The notes below the pieces were generated by a model that saw only the letters and a program-made list of their open reading frames with translations, was not told where the DNA came from and made no database searches. A DNA stretch of 10,850 bases from Chitinophagaceae bacterium (lineage in GTDB: Bacteria; Bacteroidota; Bacteroidia; Chitinophagales; Chitinophagaceae), in NCBI GenBank assembly GCA_947461645.1, contig CANHMN010000035.1, forward strand, positions 1 through 10,850, in the 5' to 3' direction. A program made the translations under genes and the position numbers. Below, one piece after another: positions 1 through 6,316 of this stretch; the stretch's first letter is position 1, and each line of letters begins with the position of its first letter.

Positions 1-1548
1 AGAATAGTAAATGCCACCTCCGTTTCCGTTAGTGGTAGCATTTGAAGAGATAGATGCGCGCAACTCCGGAATGCTTGGTGTACTGGTATAAATAGTCGTT
101 CTCATGTCTGGCATGCTTCTGTTTACACCTGAATAAGCAGCAAGCCAGTTGAGCTTTATTTTAGGCTTGGAAATAAAGTGGTCGCCAAGCAGCTGACTCG
201 ATAAAAATTTATTTGAGGTATATGCTAACGTTCTTCCAATAGAATAAACGGGCTCTGATTCTGAAAGTCCCGTGTAACCTATTCTTTCAATAACTCGATC
301 ATCTGAGTTTATGCTAGCTGCATTTTTAAGGCTAATTGTTGATCGATTCGTTAGCTTAAGCGAAAAATTGGCAAGCGCACCCATCATTACATTTTCAATA
401 TAATTGTTCAGGTTGAAAAATGAAGCAGGAACGGTCGTATCTCCGTTTCCAAGCTCCACATGGTCCTTGTTCAAGCCCTGACTGATGGTATTTGATCTAT
501 TAAATGAAACAGCAAACAAACTACCGAAATAATCTTTTCCGTTTTTCGGCTTGTTTCTTCCTTCTACATATTGAAAATTAAGGTTGGGAATAGCTGTTGT
601 GAGATAAGTGCCCCATTTGTTGTTCCATGTTTTAGCAAGGTTAGGGTTTAGTGAAGCAGGATTGGGAAAGTCCTTTGTATTCGGAATAAAAGAAGGTAAC
701 GCTCTTGTACCATCGTCAATTCCAAAAAAATCTGTTGCTCCGCCATCATAGGTTCTGGTTTTCTTAAAAGTAGTTATGGTATTGTAACCGACACCTACAC
801 TTACAGAAGAAAAATTCTTGCTTACAATGTCTTTTGTGTTGATGTTGATGGAGCCTCCGGCAAATTCGGCAGGCATGTCTGCGGTTGCCGTTTTGTTGAT
901 GATGAGATTATCCAACATGTTTGCCGGAAACACATCAAAAGCAAATGCTTTTCTATCGGCCTCTGAGCTGGGCAAAGGGGCTCCATTCAAAAAAGCGGCA
1001 TTATATCTGTCATTTAGGCCTCTTACAATTACAAAACGATCTTCTTGAATACTTGCGCCGCTTACTCTTCTTAATATATCGCTCGTGTTTCTATCAGGAG
1101 TTCTTTTGATGGTTTCTGCTGAAATACCATCACTTACGTTTGCACTATTTTTCTGTGCTATCAGTAATGAGCTTACACTCTCTCTTGGTTTGTTTCCTCC
1201 TCCGCTCTTTATCACTACCGCGCCCATGTCGGATTGTTTTTCTAATACTACGTCCTGCGTTGTTGCGTCTCCGTTAGTTACTTTAATGGCCGAAAGTATT
1301 TTCGTTTCAAACGAAACATAAGATATGGAAATACTGTACTCACCGCCGCTTAAGCCTTGTAAGGAATAGTTTCCGTTTTGGTCGGTTTGAACAGCCTTTT
1401 TAGGCTTGTCAAGCGTTATGGTTGCACCAATAAGCGGCTCTCCGGTTTTTCCGCTCAATACTTTTCCGACTATTTTTCCGGTTTGGGCAAATAAAAATGT
1501 AGTAGAAAAAATCAAGACGAAGAGAACGGTTGTGTTTTTCAAGTTCAT
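1..1548 (-). CDS. TonB-dependent receptor (carboxypeptidase-regulatory-like domain + plug + start of barrel), 3' end outside window
   Basis: Outer-membrane receptor that would import a ligand with energy from TonB/ExbBD; the ligand cannot be told. The frame is open from the ATG at 1548 to the window edge (516 codons, no stop), so the C-terminal part of the barrel is missing. Residues 1-22 are a signal peptide (hydrophobic VLFVLIFSTTFLFA, likely cut before Q22). Residues about 25-102 resemble the carboxypeptidase-regulatory-like beta-sandwich (GKVLSGKTGEPLIGATI, DQNGNYSLQGL). The plug follows at about 130-240, with family-typical segments RTPDRNTSDILRRVSGASIQ, RGLNDRYNAAFLNG and MPAEFAGGSININTKD; the rest is early barrel strands. 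No SusD homologue or FecI/FecR regulators lie next to it in the visible part, so a polysaccharide-utilisation role is not supported. The upstream neighbour in the same direction is folD, 109 bp away. Family assignment is secure; substrate unknown. Confidence 0.93.
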   Translation of the reverse strand, partial: MNLKNTTVLFVLIFSTTFLFAQTGKIVGKVLSGKTGEPLIGATITLDKPKKAVQTDQNGNYSLQGLSGGEYSISISYVSFETKILSAIKVTNGDATTQDVVLEKQSDMGAVVIKSGGGNKPRESVSSLLIAQKNSANVSDGISAETIKRTPDRNTSDILRRVSGASIQEDRFVIVRGLNDRYNAAFLNGAPLPSSEADRKAFAFDVFPANMLDNLIINKTATADMPAEFAGGSININTKDIVSKNFSSVSVGVGYNTITTFKKTRTYDGGATDFFGIDDGTRALPSFIPNTKDFPNPASLNPNLAKTWNNKWGTYLTTAIPNLNFQYVEGRNKPKNGKDYFGSLFAVSFNRSNTISQGLNKDHVELGNGDTTVPASFFNLNNYIENVMMGALANFSLKLTNRSTISLKNAASINSDDRVIERIGYTGLSESEPVYSIGRTLAYTSNKFLSSQLLGDHFISKPKIKLNWLAAYSGVNRSMPDMRTTIYTSTPSIPELRASISSNATTNGNGGGIYYS

Positions 1549-1622
1549 GGTTTGAAATTATTCTGCAAAACAAACCATTGTTTCTCCGTTTAAGATGAAC
1601 TTGATGTTAAGTGTTCTTTATG

Positions 1623-1654
1623 AATTTGTTACCAAATTGTGAAGCGTTGTGAAG
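1623..1654. repeat. Short inverted repeat plus direct repeat upstream of the TonB-dependent receptor
   Basis: Seen directly: AATTTG (1623-1628), spacer TTAC, CAAATT (1633-1638) forms a perfect 6-bp inverted repeat, and it abuts two copies of TTGTGAAG (1637-1644 and 1647-1654) whose starts are exactly 10 bp, about one helical turn, apart. The cluster sits 75-106 bp upstream of the receptor ATG, in the folD-receptor gap. It could be an operator for the receptor gene, but no regulator is known and such short repeats arise by chance in AT-rich DNA. Confidence 0.3.
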
Positions 1655-1657
1655 GAT

Positions 1658-2542
1658 TTACTTAGCAAAAGTCTGTTTATACGCCTTCATTGTATTCATC
1701 ATGAGCGCAGCAATAGTCATTGGCCCTACGCCGCCCGGTACCGGGGTAATGTAGCTGCTTTTTAATGCTACTTCATCAAATTTTACATCTCCCTTTATTT
1801 TGTATCCCAACTTTGCTGAGTCGTCCTTTACACGCACAATTCCAACATCAATTACAACAGCTCCGTCTTTTACCATATCGGCTCCTATAATATCAGGATT
1901 TCCAATGGCAGAAATCAGAATATCTGCCTGGCAAGTTATTTCCTGAAGGTTGGTTGTTTTGCTGTGACAAAGCGTAACGGTAGCATCGCCAAAGTTTCTT
2001 TGCTGGCTCATCAATATGCTTATTGGTCGGCCAACTATATTGCTTCTGCCCACCACAACAACTCGTTTACCCCTTGTAGTGATGTTGTAGTGTTCTAGCA
2101 AAAGCATAATTCCAAAAGGAGTGGCGGGTAAAAAAGCGCGGTCATCTGCCAATAGCATTTTTCCTGTGTTTACAGGATGAAAACCATCAACATCCTTTTC
2201 AGGACTAATGGTGTTTATAATGTTGAATTCGTCTATTTGTTTAGGAAGCGGTAATTGAACCAGAATGCCGTCAATGTTTTTATCTTCATTCAGCTTCTTT
2301 ACCAGAGCAATCAAATCAGTTTCTGTTGTTTGCTCATCAAGCCTTAGCAGAGTGCTTTCAAAACCAACTTCTTTACAACTTTTTACCTTGTTGGCCACAT
2401 ATGTTTCGCTTGCACCATTATTTCCAACCAACACAGCGGCCAGATGTGGCGGTCTTTTTCCATCAAGGATCAATGCCTCAGTCTGCTTTTTAAGTTCGTC
2501 TTTTGTTTTTTGGGAAACCAGCTTGCCATCCAATAATTGCAT
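1658..2542 (-). CDS. folD: Bifunctional methylenetetrahydrofolate dehydrogenase / methenyltetrahydrofolate cyclohydrolase
   Basis: Cytosolic enzyme interconverting 5,10-methylene-, methenyl- and 10-formyl-tetrahydrofolate, feeding purine and formyl-methionine synthesis. The 294 residues match the usual family length. Catalytic-domain signatures are visible: SETYVANKVKSCKEVGF with the active-site Tyr48 and Lys52, GILVQLPLPKQ with Gln96, and DVDGFHPVNTGK with Asp119. The Rossmann NAD(P) domain follows with GRSNIVGRP (165-173), and the C-terminal signature TPVPGGVGPMTIAALMMNT is intact. The usual PCTPxG segment reads PATPFG (139-144), the Cys replaced by Ala, a substitution I believe is common in this phylum. 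The ATG at 2542 gives the canonical start MQLLDGK. It lies between a glycosyltransferase upstream (75-bp gap) and the receptor downstream, all leftward, but has its own promoter-like -7 element, so it is probably transcribed independently. Confidence 0.98.
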   Translation of the reverse strand: MQLLDGKLVSQKTKDELKKQTEALILDGKRPPHLAAVLVGNNGASETYVANKVKSCKEVGFESTLLRLDEQTTETDLIALVKKLNEDKNIDGILVQLPLPKQIDEFNIINTISPEKDVDGFHPVNTGKMLLADDRAFLPATPFGIMLLLEHYNITTRGKRVVVVGRSNIVGRPISILMSQQRNFGDATVTLCHSKTTNLQEITCQADILISAIGNPDIIGADMVKDGAVVIDVGIVRVKDDSAKLGYKIKGDVKFDEVALKSSYITPVPGGVGPMTIAALMMNTMKAYKQTFAK

Positions 2543-2546
2543 GATT

Positions 2547-2554
2547 CAAAATTA
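2547..2554 (-). promoter_or_regulatory. Putative Bacteroidota -7 element (TAATTTTG) for folD
   Basis: On the minus strand TAATTTTG matches the Bacteroidota consensus TAnnTTTG at every fixed base. Only four bases (AATC) separate it from the folD ATG, so transcription would begin at or almost at the start codon, implying a leaderless or near-leaderless mRNA. I see no convincing TTTG -33 partner. Confidence 0.5.
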
Positions 2555-2617
2555 GGGAATAAACGCAGCGTGTTTTTGGAGATTTTTTTCTTAACGATTT
2601 GGTAATATGTTGTGGCT

Positions 2618-3706
2618 TTATCCCAGGGTTTTCTCCAAACGATTTAGCTCCTTCTTAAACAGTTCAAAAACCTCACTATTAATTTTTTTTGAAGACGTAA
2701 TACAAAGAATGTCTTCATACCGCAAAGCGCTTTGGTCGGAACTAGAAAAAAAACCAAGATGGTTCATGCGTTGAGCAAGATATACTTGTTCTGTTTGTCC
2801 TGGCGTAGGTACCAGTAATGCGGGTTTTCCTGTTTTCAGCAAATCCATTACCGTTGAATAGCCAGATCTGCACACAACGGAGCTAGAAGACTGCAGCAGC
2901 AAAGACATCTGAACTGCATCCAAATGATTAACCTGCTTGATATTGGGAGGTAAACTTTCAATTGTACTGTTTACTCCGGGCAGCCCCCTTACAATAATGC
3001 CCCTTAGCAAAGATTTACTGAAGAGCGCCCCAACCTTTTTTTCAAAGATGGTCCGCTGCGGCTCTGGACCAGATAAAATAGCTGCTATATCATACTGCGT
3101 GTTGGAGGTGGTAGGATTAATTCTAGACAACAATCCTATGTACTTTATAGGCGCCTTTGGAAAATGTTGCGGATGAGAAAGCTCTCCCGCAATGCTCCAT
3201 TGTTTATCGTCAATATCCGGAACCCAACACTCATTAAAACGGTTAATATAGCTGTAGTTTATTTTTCTGGCGAAATAATCAAAAAATTTTGTGCCGGTTT
3301 TTATTCCAAGCTGATGGGTCATGAAAATCGAATAGGCATTTTGATTATACAATCCCAGCCGGTTATCGCTGATAACAACATCTATTTTATGCTGGTTTAT
3401 TACAGCGGACAGCCATTTCCGCTCTCTTCTTACGGCAAGCGCTATTTTGGGTAGCTGGATTAAGATTTTATACCAAAACATTTTTCTGCTTTTGGAATAA
3501 CTTATCCTATAGCCCCTTAATTGCAAAAACTCAACCTGAGGAAATTCCTTTTTAATAAGCTTTTCAACACTGCCCTCTCCACAAACAAAAACCCTGTGTC
3601 CTAGGCTCAACAAATAGTCGATTAAGGGAATGCATCGCGTAGCATGGCCAAGCCCCCAATCAAGCGGAGCTATTAAATATTTTTGCTGATTAATGCCGTT
3701 CTTCAA
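2618..3706 (-). CDS. Glycosyltransferase of the family-28/MurG-like fold, non-ATG start
   Basis: Probable cytosolic/peripheral GT-B glycosyltransferase; donor and acceptor unknown. The N-terminal domain carries the hallmark APLDWGLGHATRCIPLIDYL (residues about 13-32 from the chosen start), comparable to the glycine-rich acceptor-side loop of MurG-like enzymes. The C-terminal nucleotide-sugar domain shows LSGPEPQRT (about 211-219), RSGYSTVMDLL (about 280-290) and PTPGQTEQ (about 300-307), as in the GT28 C-terminal domain. No signal peptide or membrane helix. The start is uncertain: there is no ATG upstream of the hallmark and a stop lies just upstream in frame. The frame is open to TTG at 3748 (376 aa), but the TTG at 3706 (362 aa, MKNGINQQKYLIAPLDWG) better matches the usual short lead-in of relatives and avoids a stray hydrophobic extension. 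It is the first gene of the leftward run and divergent from the small lipoprotein gene. Confidence 0.85.
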   Translation of the reverse strand: MKNGINQQKYLIAPLDWGLGHATRCIPLIDYLLSLGHRVFVCGEGSVEKLIKKEFPQVEFLQLRGYRISYSKSRKMFWYKILIQLPKIALAVRRERKWLSAVINQHKIDVVISDNRLGLYNQNAYSIFMTHQLGIKTGTKFFDYFARKINYSYINRFNECWVPDIDDKQWSIAGELSHPQHFPKAPIKYIGLLSRINPTTSNTQYDIAAILSGPEPQRTIFEKKVGALFSKSLLRGIIVRGLPGVNSTIESLPPNIKQVNHLDAVQMSLLLQSSSSVVCRSGYSTVMDLLKTGKPALLVPTPGQTEQVYLAQRMNHLGFFSSSDQSALRYEDILCITSSKKINSEVFELFKKELNRLEKTLG

Positions 3707-3757
3707 TTTTTTAAAAAATAACAGGTAATTTATTGGGCGCCCGAACAAACAACTACA

Positions 3758-3773
3758 TTAATTTGTAAATTTA
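3758..3773. promoter_or_regulatory. Compact divergent promoter region between glycosyltransferase and micro-lipoprotein
   Basis: On the plus strand TTAATTTG (3758-3765) matches TAnnTTTG at 5 of the 6 fixed bases and ends 11 bp before the lipoprotein ATG. Immediately adjacent, TAAATTTA (3766-3773) is a perfect palindrome; read leftward it matches 5 of the 6 fixed bases and could serve the glycosyltransferase. Only about 70 bp lie between the two preferred starts, so both promoters must be packed here or overlap the 5' end of one gene. No clear -33 boxes. Confidence 0.35.
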
Positions 3774-3776
3774 GGG

Positions 3777-3902
3777 ATGAGATTCAACTTCAAAACAATA
3801 TTTTCAGCACTAATACTTTTGGTGTTGCTTGCCTCTTGTAAAGCGACCAGAAGCAATATTTGTGGTTGTCCGGGAAAAGACGGTATTGGTGGATTTAAAT
3901 AA
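3777..3902 (+). CDS. Micro-lipoprotein, 41 residues, with CGCPG motif
   Basis: Predicted secreted lipid-anchored peptide of unknown role. The translation starts MRFNFKTIFSALILLVLLAS and continues with the lipobox cysteine: basic N-terminus (Arg2, Lys6), hydrophobic core at about 8-18, lipobox LLAS/Cys21. After signal peptidase II cleavage only 21 residues remain (CKATRSNICGCPGKDGIGGF plus Lys), with two further cysteines at 29 and 31 in CGCPG and a glycine-rich end. The promoter-like TTAATTTG ends 11 bp upstream, and an 82-residue gene follows after 18 bp in the same direction, suggesting a two-gene transcript. It is too short for default gene callers, but the signal peptide plus lipobox in one short frame with a promoter-like element is unlikely by chance. 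I recall very small lipoproteins with a Cys-x-Cys-Pro tail in other Bacteroidota, without a defined function. The CxC could bind a metal or form a disulfide; this is inference. Confidence 0.72.
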   Translation: MRFNFKTIFSALILLVLLASCKATRSNICGCPGKDGIGGFK

Positions 3903-3920
3903 AAGCAACAAGATTTGATT

Positions 3921-4169
3921 ATGGCCAATAAAAACAGGGACCTTCTAATGTTGGTGAAAAAAAACGATCTGTATTCCTCTGCATTTAACAAAGAGGCTGA
4001 GTGGTTGCATGTTTTATTGTTCCAAACCGAAAGACTTGATAACGTTGCCGCAGCTCATGAGTTAATTGATTTGAGGCGTTACAAAGTGTACAACAATTCC
4101 TTTCAGGTTAAAAATGCATTAAGGGCTAAAGAAGAGCGGGCTTTTGTATTTTTATTTAACAAGAATTGA
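3921..4169 (+). CDS. Conserved-looking hypothetical protein, 82 residues
   Basis: I do not recognise this family. From the ATG at 3921 (an in-frame TTG two codons earlier is the less likely alternative) the product is a small, charged, soluble-looking protein without cysteine, signal peptide or membrane segment. It reads as probably alpha-helical, with KEAEWLHVLLFQTERLDNVAAAHELIDLRRYKV split over the middle (about 24-56) and an Arg/Lys/Glu-rich tail ending in AFVFLFNKN. It begins 18 bp after the micro-lipoprotein stop on the same strand and has no promoter-like element of its own, so co-transcription is likely. Its stop lies 10 bp from the stop of the convergent aminotransferase. It could be a regulatory or adaptor protein; nothing in the sequence decides. 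Reality as a gene is supported by position, uninterrupted frame and lack of a competing ORF. Confidence 0.6.
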   Translation: MANKNRDLLMLVKKNDLYSSAFNKEAEWLHVLLFQTERLDNVAAAHELIDLRRYKVYNNSFQVKNALRAKEERAFVFLFNKN

Positions 4170-4185
4170 GCCCCAATACTCAATT
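4164..4185. terminator. Candidate bidirectional hairpin at convergent stop codons
   Basis: AATTGAG (4164-4170), loop CCCCAATA, CTCAATT (4179-4185) forms a perfect 7-bp stem. Both convergent stop codons lie inside it (TGA 4167-4169 on plus, TGA 4180-4182 on minus). Read leftward it is followed by a T-containing but interrupted stretch; read rightward there is no T-tract. It could be a weak bidirectional terminator or RNA 3'-end stabiliser. Confidence 0.35.
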
Positions 4186-5439
4186 GAGCTTCTGAAGCGC
4201 TGTTCGTAATTTAGACATTACTTCCGGTATATCTTCTTTTTTGCAACAACCCACACTAAGTCGGTACCAGCTGCTTTCTCTGTCGGCTCCGAATATTCCA
4301 AATGGTACCATTGCCAATTTTGCTTCATTCAAAAGGTATTCAGTAACATCAGATTGCGTGTTTAATAATTTACCCTCTGCTGTTGTTTTGCCAACCAAAT
4401 CTACCTGAACAGTAAGATAAATAGCTGCCTGCGGTGCAATGGCATCCACCTGGTATCCCTCCGATTGAAGTTGTTTAAACCCATCGTGCAAGCGCCCCAA
4501 CCTGAACTCAACCTCTTTTTTAAAGAAATTAAAATAGTTGTCTAATTCATCTTCCTGTTGCAAAAATCGCGCTACCGCTTTTTGCTCGGCCATAGGCGCC
4601 CATGAGCCTACGTGGCTGTTGATGGCCTTCATTTTAGAGATTAAAGATTCGGGGCCCATCGACCAACCAACCCTTACACCTGTAGCCGCAAAAGCCTTGC
4701 TAATTCCATCTACAAAAACAGTGTATTGCTTCATCCCCGGTCGCAAAGAAACAGGATTATAATGCTCTACCGAACCATAAGTAAGCGTCCAGTAAATTTG
4801 ATCATACATGATGAAGAGCTTTTTCTCGTCTTCTTTTCTAGCCTTGTTTTCTTCTATCACTAAATCGCATATTGCCGTCAACTCTTCTTTGCTAAATACG
4901 GTTCCTGTTGGGTTTAATGGTGAACATAACGCGATAAGTGTTGCGCCTTTTACATGGGGCCTGATTTGTTCAGCCGTTGGCATGAAATTATTCTCCTTCG
5001 TTGCTGAAACTACAACATGTTCTCCTTCGTTGAAATGGGTATAATGGTTGTTGTTCCAGCTGGGTACAGGGTAAATTACTTTGTCTCCTTTGTCAACAAT
5101 ACTTCTGAATATCGCATAAATCAACGGCCTTCCTCCATTGGATATCAATATTTCGGATGAAGAATAGCTCAAGCCCTCTCTTTTGGAAAGAAAATTAGCA
5201 ACCGCCTCTCTGAGGTCGGCCTCTCCTTCTGCACTTGGATAGGTGGTGTAGCCTTCGTTATAGGCATCGATAATGGCTTTTTTTAAAGCATCGGGTATCG
5301 GAAATTGTGCAGAATCAAAATCGCCTATCGTGTAATTATATATTGAATCGCCGGCCTTTATTTTATCCTTTATTATTCCGCCCAACTTCACTATTTCAGA
5401 CGAAATCAATGTCTCGGCCAACTTACTGTACTTACTCAT
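4180..5439 (-). CDS. Class I/II PLP-dependent aminotransferase (aspartate-aminotransferase-like)
   Basis: Cytosolic fold-type I aminotransferase moving an amino group between an amino acid and a 2-oxo acid; the exact amino-acid substrate is not determined. At 419 residues it is slightly longer than typical AspAT-Igamma enzymes (about 390-400). Visible signatures: TYPSAEGEADLREAVANFLSKREG (66-89, written in two parts: substrate/N-terminal lid region), SPLNPTGT with Asn176 contacting PLP, MYDQIYW with Asp213 and Tyr216, the Schiff-base lysine Lys248 in DGISKAF followed by the phosphate-binding Arg256 in GVRVGW, and the substrate-carboxylate arginine Arg393 in WYRLSVGCC. Cys398-Cys399 are adjacent and unusual-looking but not catalytic. 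ATG at 5439 is 19 bp downstream of a perfect TAATTTTG element. It is monocistronic: convergent with the small-gene pair and divergent from adk. Confidence 0.95.
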   Translation of the reverse strand: MSKYSKLAETLISSEIVKLGGIIKDKIKAGDSIYNYTIGDFDSAQFPIPDALKKAIIDAYNEGYTTYPSAEGEADLREAVANFLSKREGLSYSSSEILISNGGRPLIYAIFRSIVDKGDKVIYPVPSWNNNHYTHFNEGEHVVVSATKENNFMPTAEQIRPHVKGATLIALCSPLNPTGTVFSKEELTAICDLVIEENKARKEDEKKLFIMYDQIYWTLTYGSVEHYNPVSLRPGMKQYTVFVDGISKAFAATGVRVGWSMGPESLISKMKAINSHVGSWAPMAEQKAVARFLQQEDELDNYFNFFKKEVEFRLGRLHDGFKQLQSEGYQVDAIAPQAAIYLTVQVDLVGKTTAEGKLLNTQSDVTEYLLNEAKLAMVPFGIFGADRESSWYRLSVGCCKKEDIPEVMSKLRTALQKLN

Positions 5440-5458
5440 CTTTATTGGTTTTGATGCG

Positions 5459-5466
5459 CAAAATTA
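5459..5466 (-). promoter_or_regulatory. Putative -7 element (TAATTTTG) for the aminotransferase
   Basis: Minus-strand TAATTTTG followed by CGC matches TAnnTTTG at all fixed bases and ends 19 bp before the ATG at 5439, predicting a leader of roughly a dozen bases. A TTTG -33 box at normal spacing is not evident. Confidence 0.55.
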
Positions 5467-5532
5467 ATCCTTAAATATTAATTTTTAGTTTAGATAACAA
5501 TTCTAATAACCCAAAAACCGAAGGTTGGTTTG

Positions 5533-5620
5533 ATTTTCGTTCAATTTTTTAAAAGTAATTTTTACGGCTACGAAAATGTTATGTGTGATTAAAAAAAATC
5601 CGCTTTTAAAAGTATCTTTA
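5533..5620. repeat. Repeat-rich AT-rich region upstream of adk
   Basis: Within the 272-bp gap between the aminotransferase and adk: an 8-bp inverted repeat ATTTTCGT (5533-5540) / ACGAAAAT (5570-5577) with a 29-bp spacer, and an 11-bp direct repeat TTTTAAAAGTA at 5547-5557 and 5604-5614. Each direct-repeat copy runs into a TAnnTTT-like string (TAATTTTT at 5556, TATCTTTA at 5613-5620), so they may be two alternative adk promoters. The remaining gap shows no ORF I believe in, no tRNA and no recognisable riboswitch. Confidence 0.3.
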
Positions 5621-5711
5621 TGATTCAGACGGGTTCGTGAGTGGTTTTTTGTCTTTTTTGGCACACCATCTCTCTCGTTTGTAATCATTACCAAAACACA
5701 GCAATTTTAAC

Positions 5712-6293
5712 ATGTTCAACATTATTCTTTTTGGCCCTCCGGGAAGCGGAAAGGGTACGCAAAGCGAAAAGCTTATTCAAAAATATGGTTTAAAACACCT
5801 AAGTACAGGCGATTTGCTTCGTTCTGAAATTGCCAACCAAACCGCACTTGGCCTTGAGGCAAAAAAAGTAATGGACAAAGGTGAATTGGTTCCTGATGAA
5901 GTTGTAATCGGAATGATAAGTTCTGCTATTGATGCAAACGTTGATGCTAAAGGGTTTTTGTTTGATGGCTTTCCCAGAACAGCAGCTCAAGCAGAGGCTC
6001 TTGATAAGTTACTTGCGTTGAAAAATGCACCCATTGCCGTTATGCTGGCTCTTGAAGTAAGCGAAGAAGAGCTGATAACAAGATTAATGAAAAGAGGAGA
6101 AACCAGCGGCAGAAGCGACGATACCAATATGGAAACCATCAAAGCCCGTATTGCAGAATACCACAAAAAAACAACAGCTGTTGCCGACTATTATCAGCAA
6201 TTCGAAAAAGTTGCCTCGGTAAAAGGCGAAGGTTCAATTGAAAATATTTTTGGTGCGCTCTGCAATGAAATTGACCTGAGAAAAGAACAATAG
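5712..6293 (+). CDS. adk: Adenylate kinase, short-LID type
   Basis: Catalyses ATP + AMP to 2 ADP in the cytosol, setting adenylate energy charge. 193 residues, the length of short-form adenylate kinases. P-loop GPPGSGKGT at 8-16; AMP-binding STGDLLR at 31-37 and FDGFPRT at 84-90; the arginines of the LID/catalytic region in RLMKRGETSGRSDD (124-137) and KARIAEY (Arg146). The LID is the short form, with no four-cysteine zinc insertion. The ATG at 5712 places the P-loop at the usual distance from the N-terminus. It is convergent with the enoyl-CoA hydratase gene, stops 23 bp apart, without a clear hairpin between. A likely promoter lies in the repeat-rich region upstream, about 90 bp before the ATG, implying a comparatively long leader for this window. 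Confidence 0.98.
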   Translation: MFNIILFGPPGSGKGTQSEKLIQKYGLKHLSTGDLLRSEIANQTALGLEAKKVMDKGELVPDEVVIGMISSAIDANVDAKGFLFDGFPRTAAQAEALDKLLALKNAPIAVMLALEVSEEELITRLMKRGETSGRSDDTNMETIKARIAEYHKKTTAVADYYQQFEKVASVKGEGSIENIFGALCNEIDLRKEQ

Positions 6294-6316
6294 TTCGTTT
6301 CTGCGTTGCCGGTAGT

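Noticed and set aside
818..1321. Three overlapping plus-strand ORFs of 62-78 codons
   Set aside because: Antisense to the plug domain of the TonB-dependent receptor, whose reading frame is uninterrupted to the window edge.
1..1548. SusC/SusD-type polysaccharide-utilisation locus
   Set aside because: No SusD-like gene, glycoside hydrolase or sigma/anti-sigma pair is visible; the plug signature fits a general receptor subfamily, though genes beyond the left edge cannot be seen.
2618..3757. Pseudogene call for the glycosyltransferase because it lacks an ATG
   Set aside because: The frame is complete through both domains with all signatures intact; a TTG start is sufficient explanation.
3758..3991. 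77-codon ORF on the minus strand
   Set aside because: Antisense to the micro-lipoprotein and the start of the 82-aa gene; the plus-strand reading has a full lipobox signal peptide and is much better supported.
5503..5694. 63-codon ORF on the minus strand in the aminotransferase-adk gap
   Set aside because: Opens with TTG (or an ATG two codons in), no signal peptide or domain, and runs through the repeat-rich promoter region of adk.
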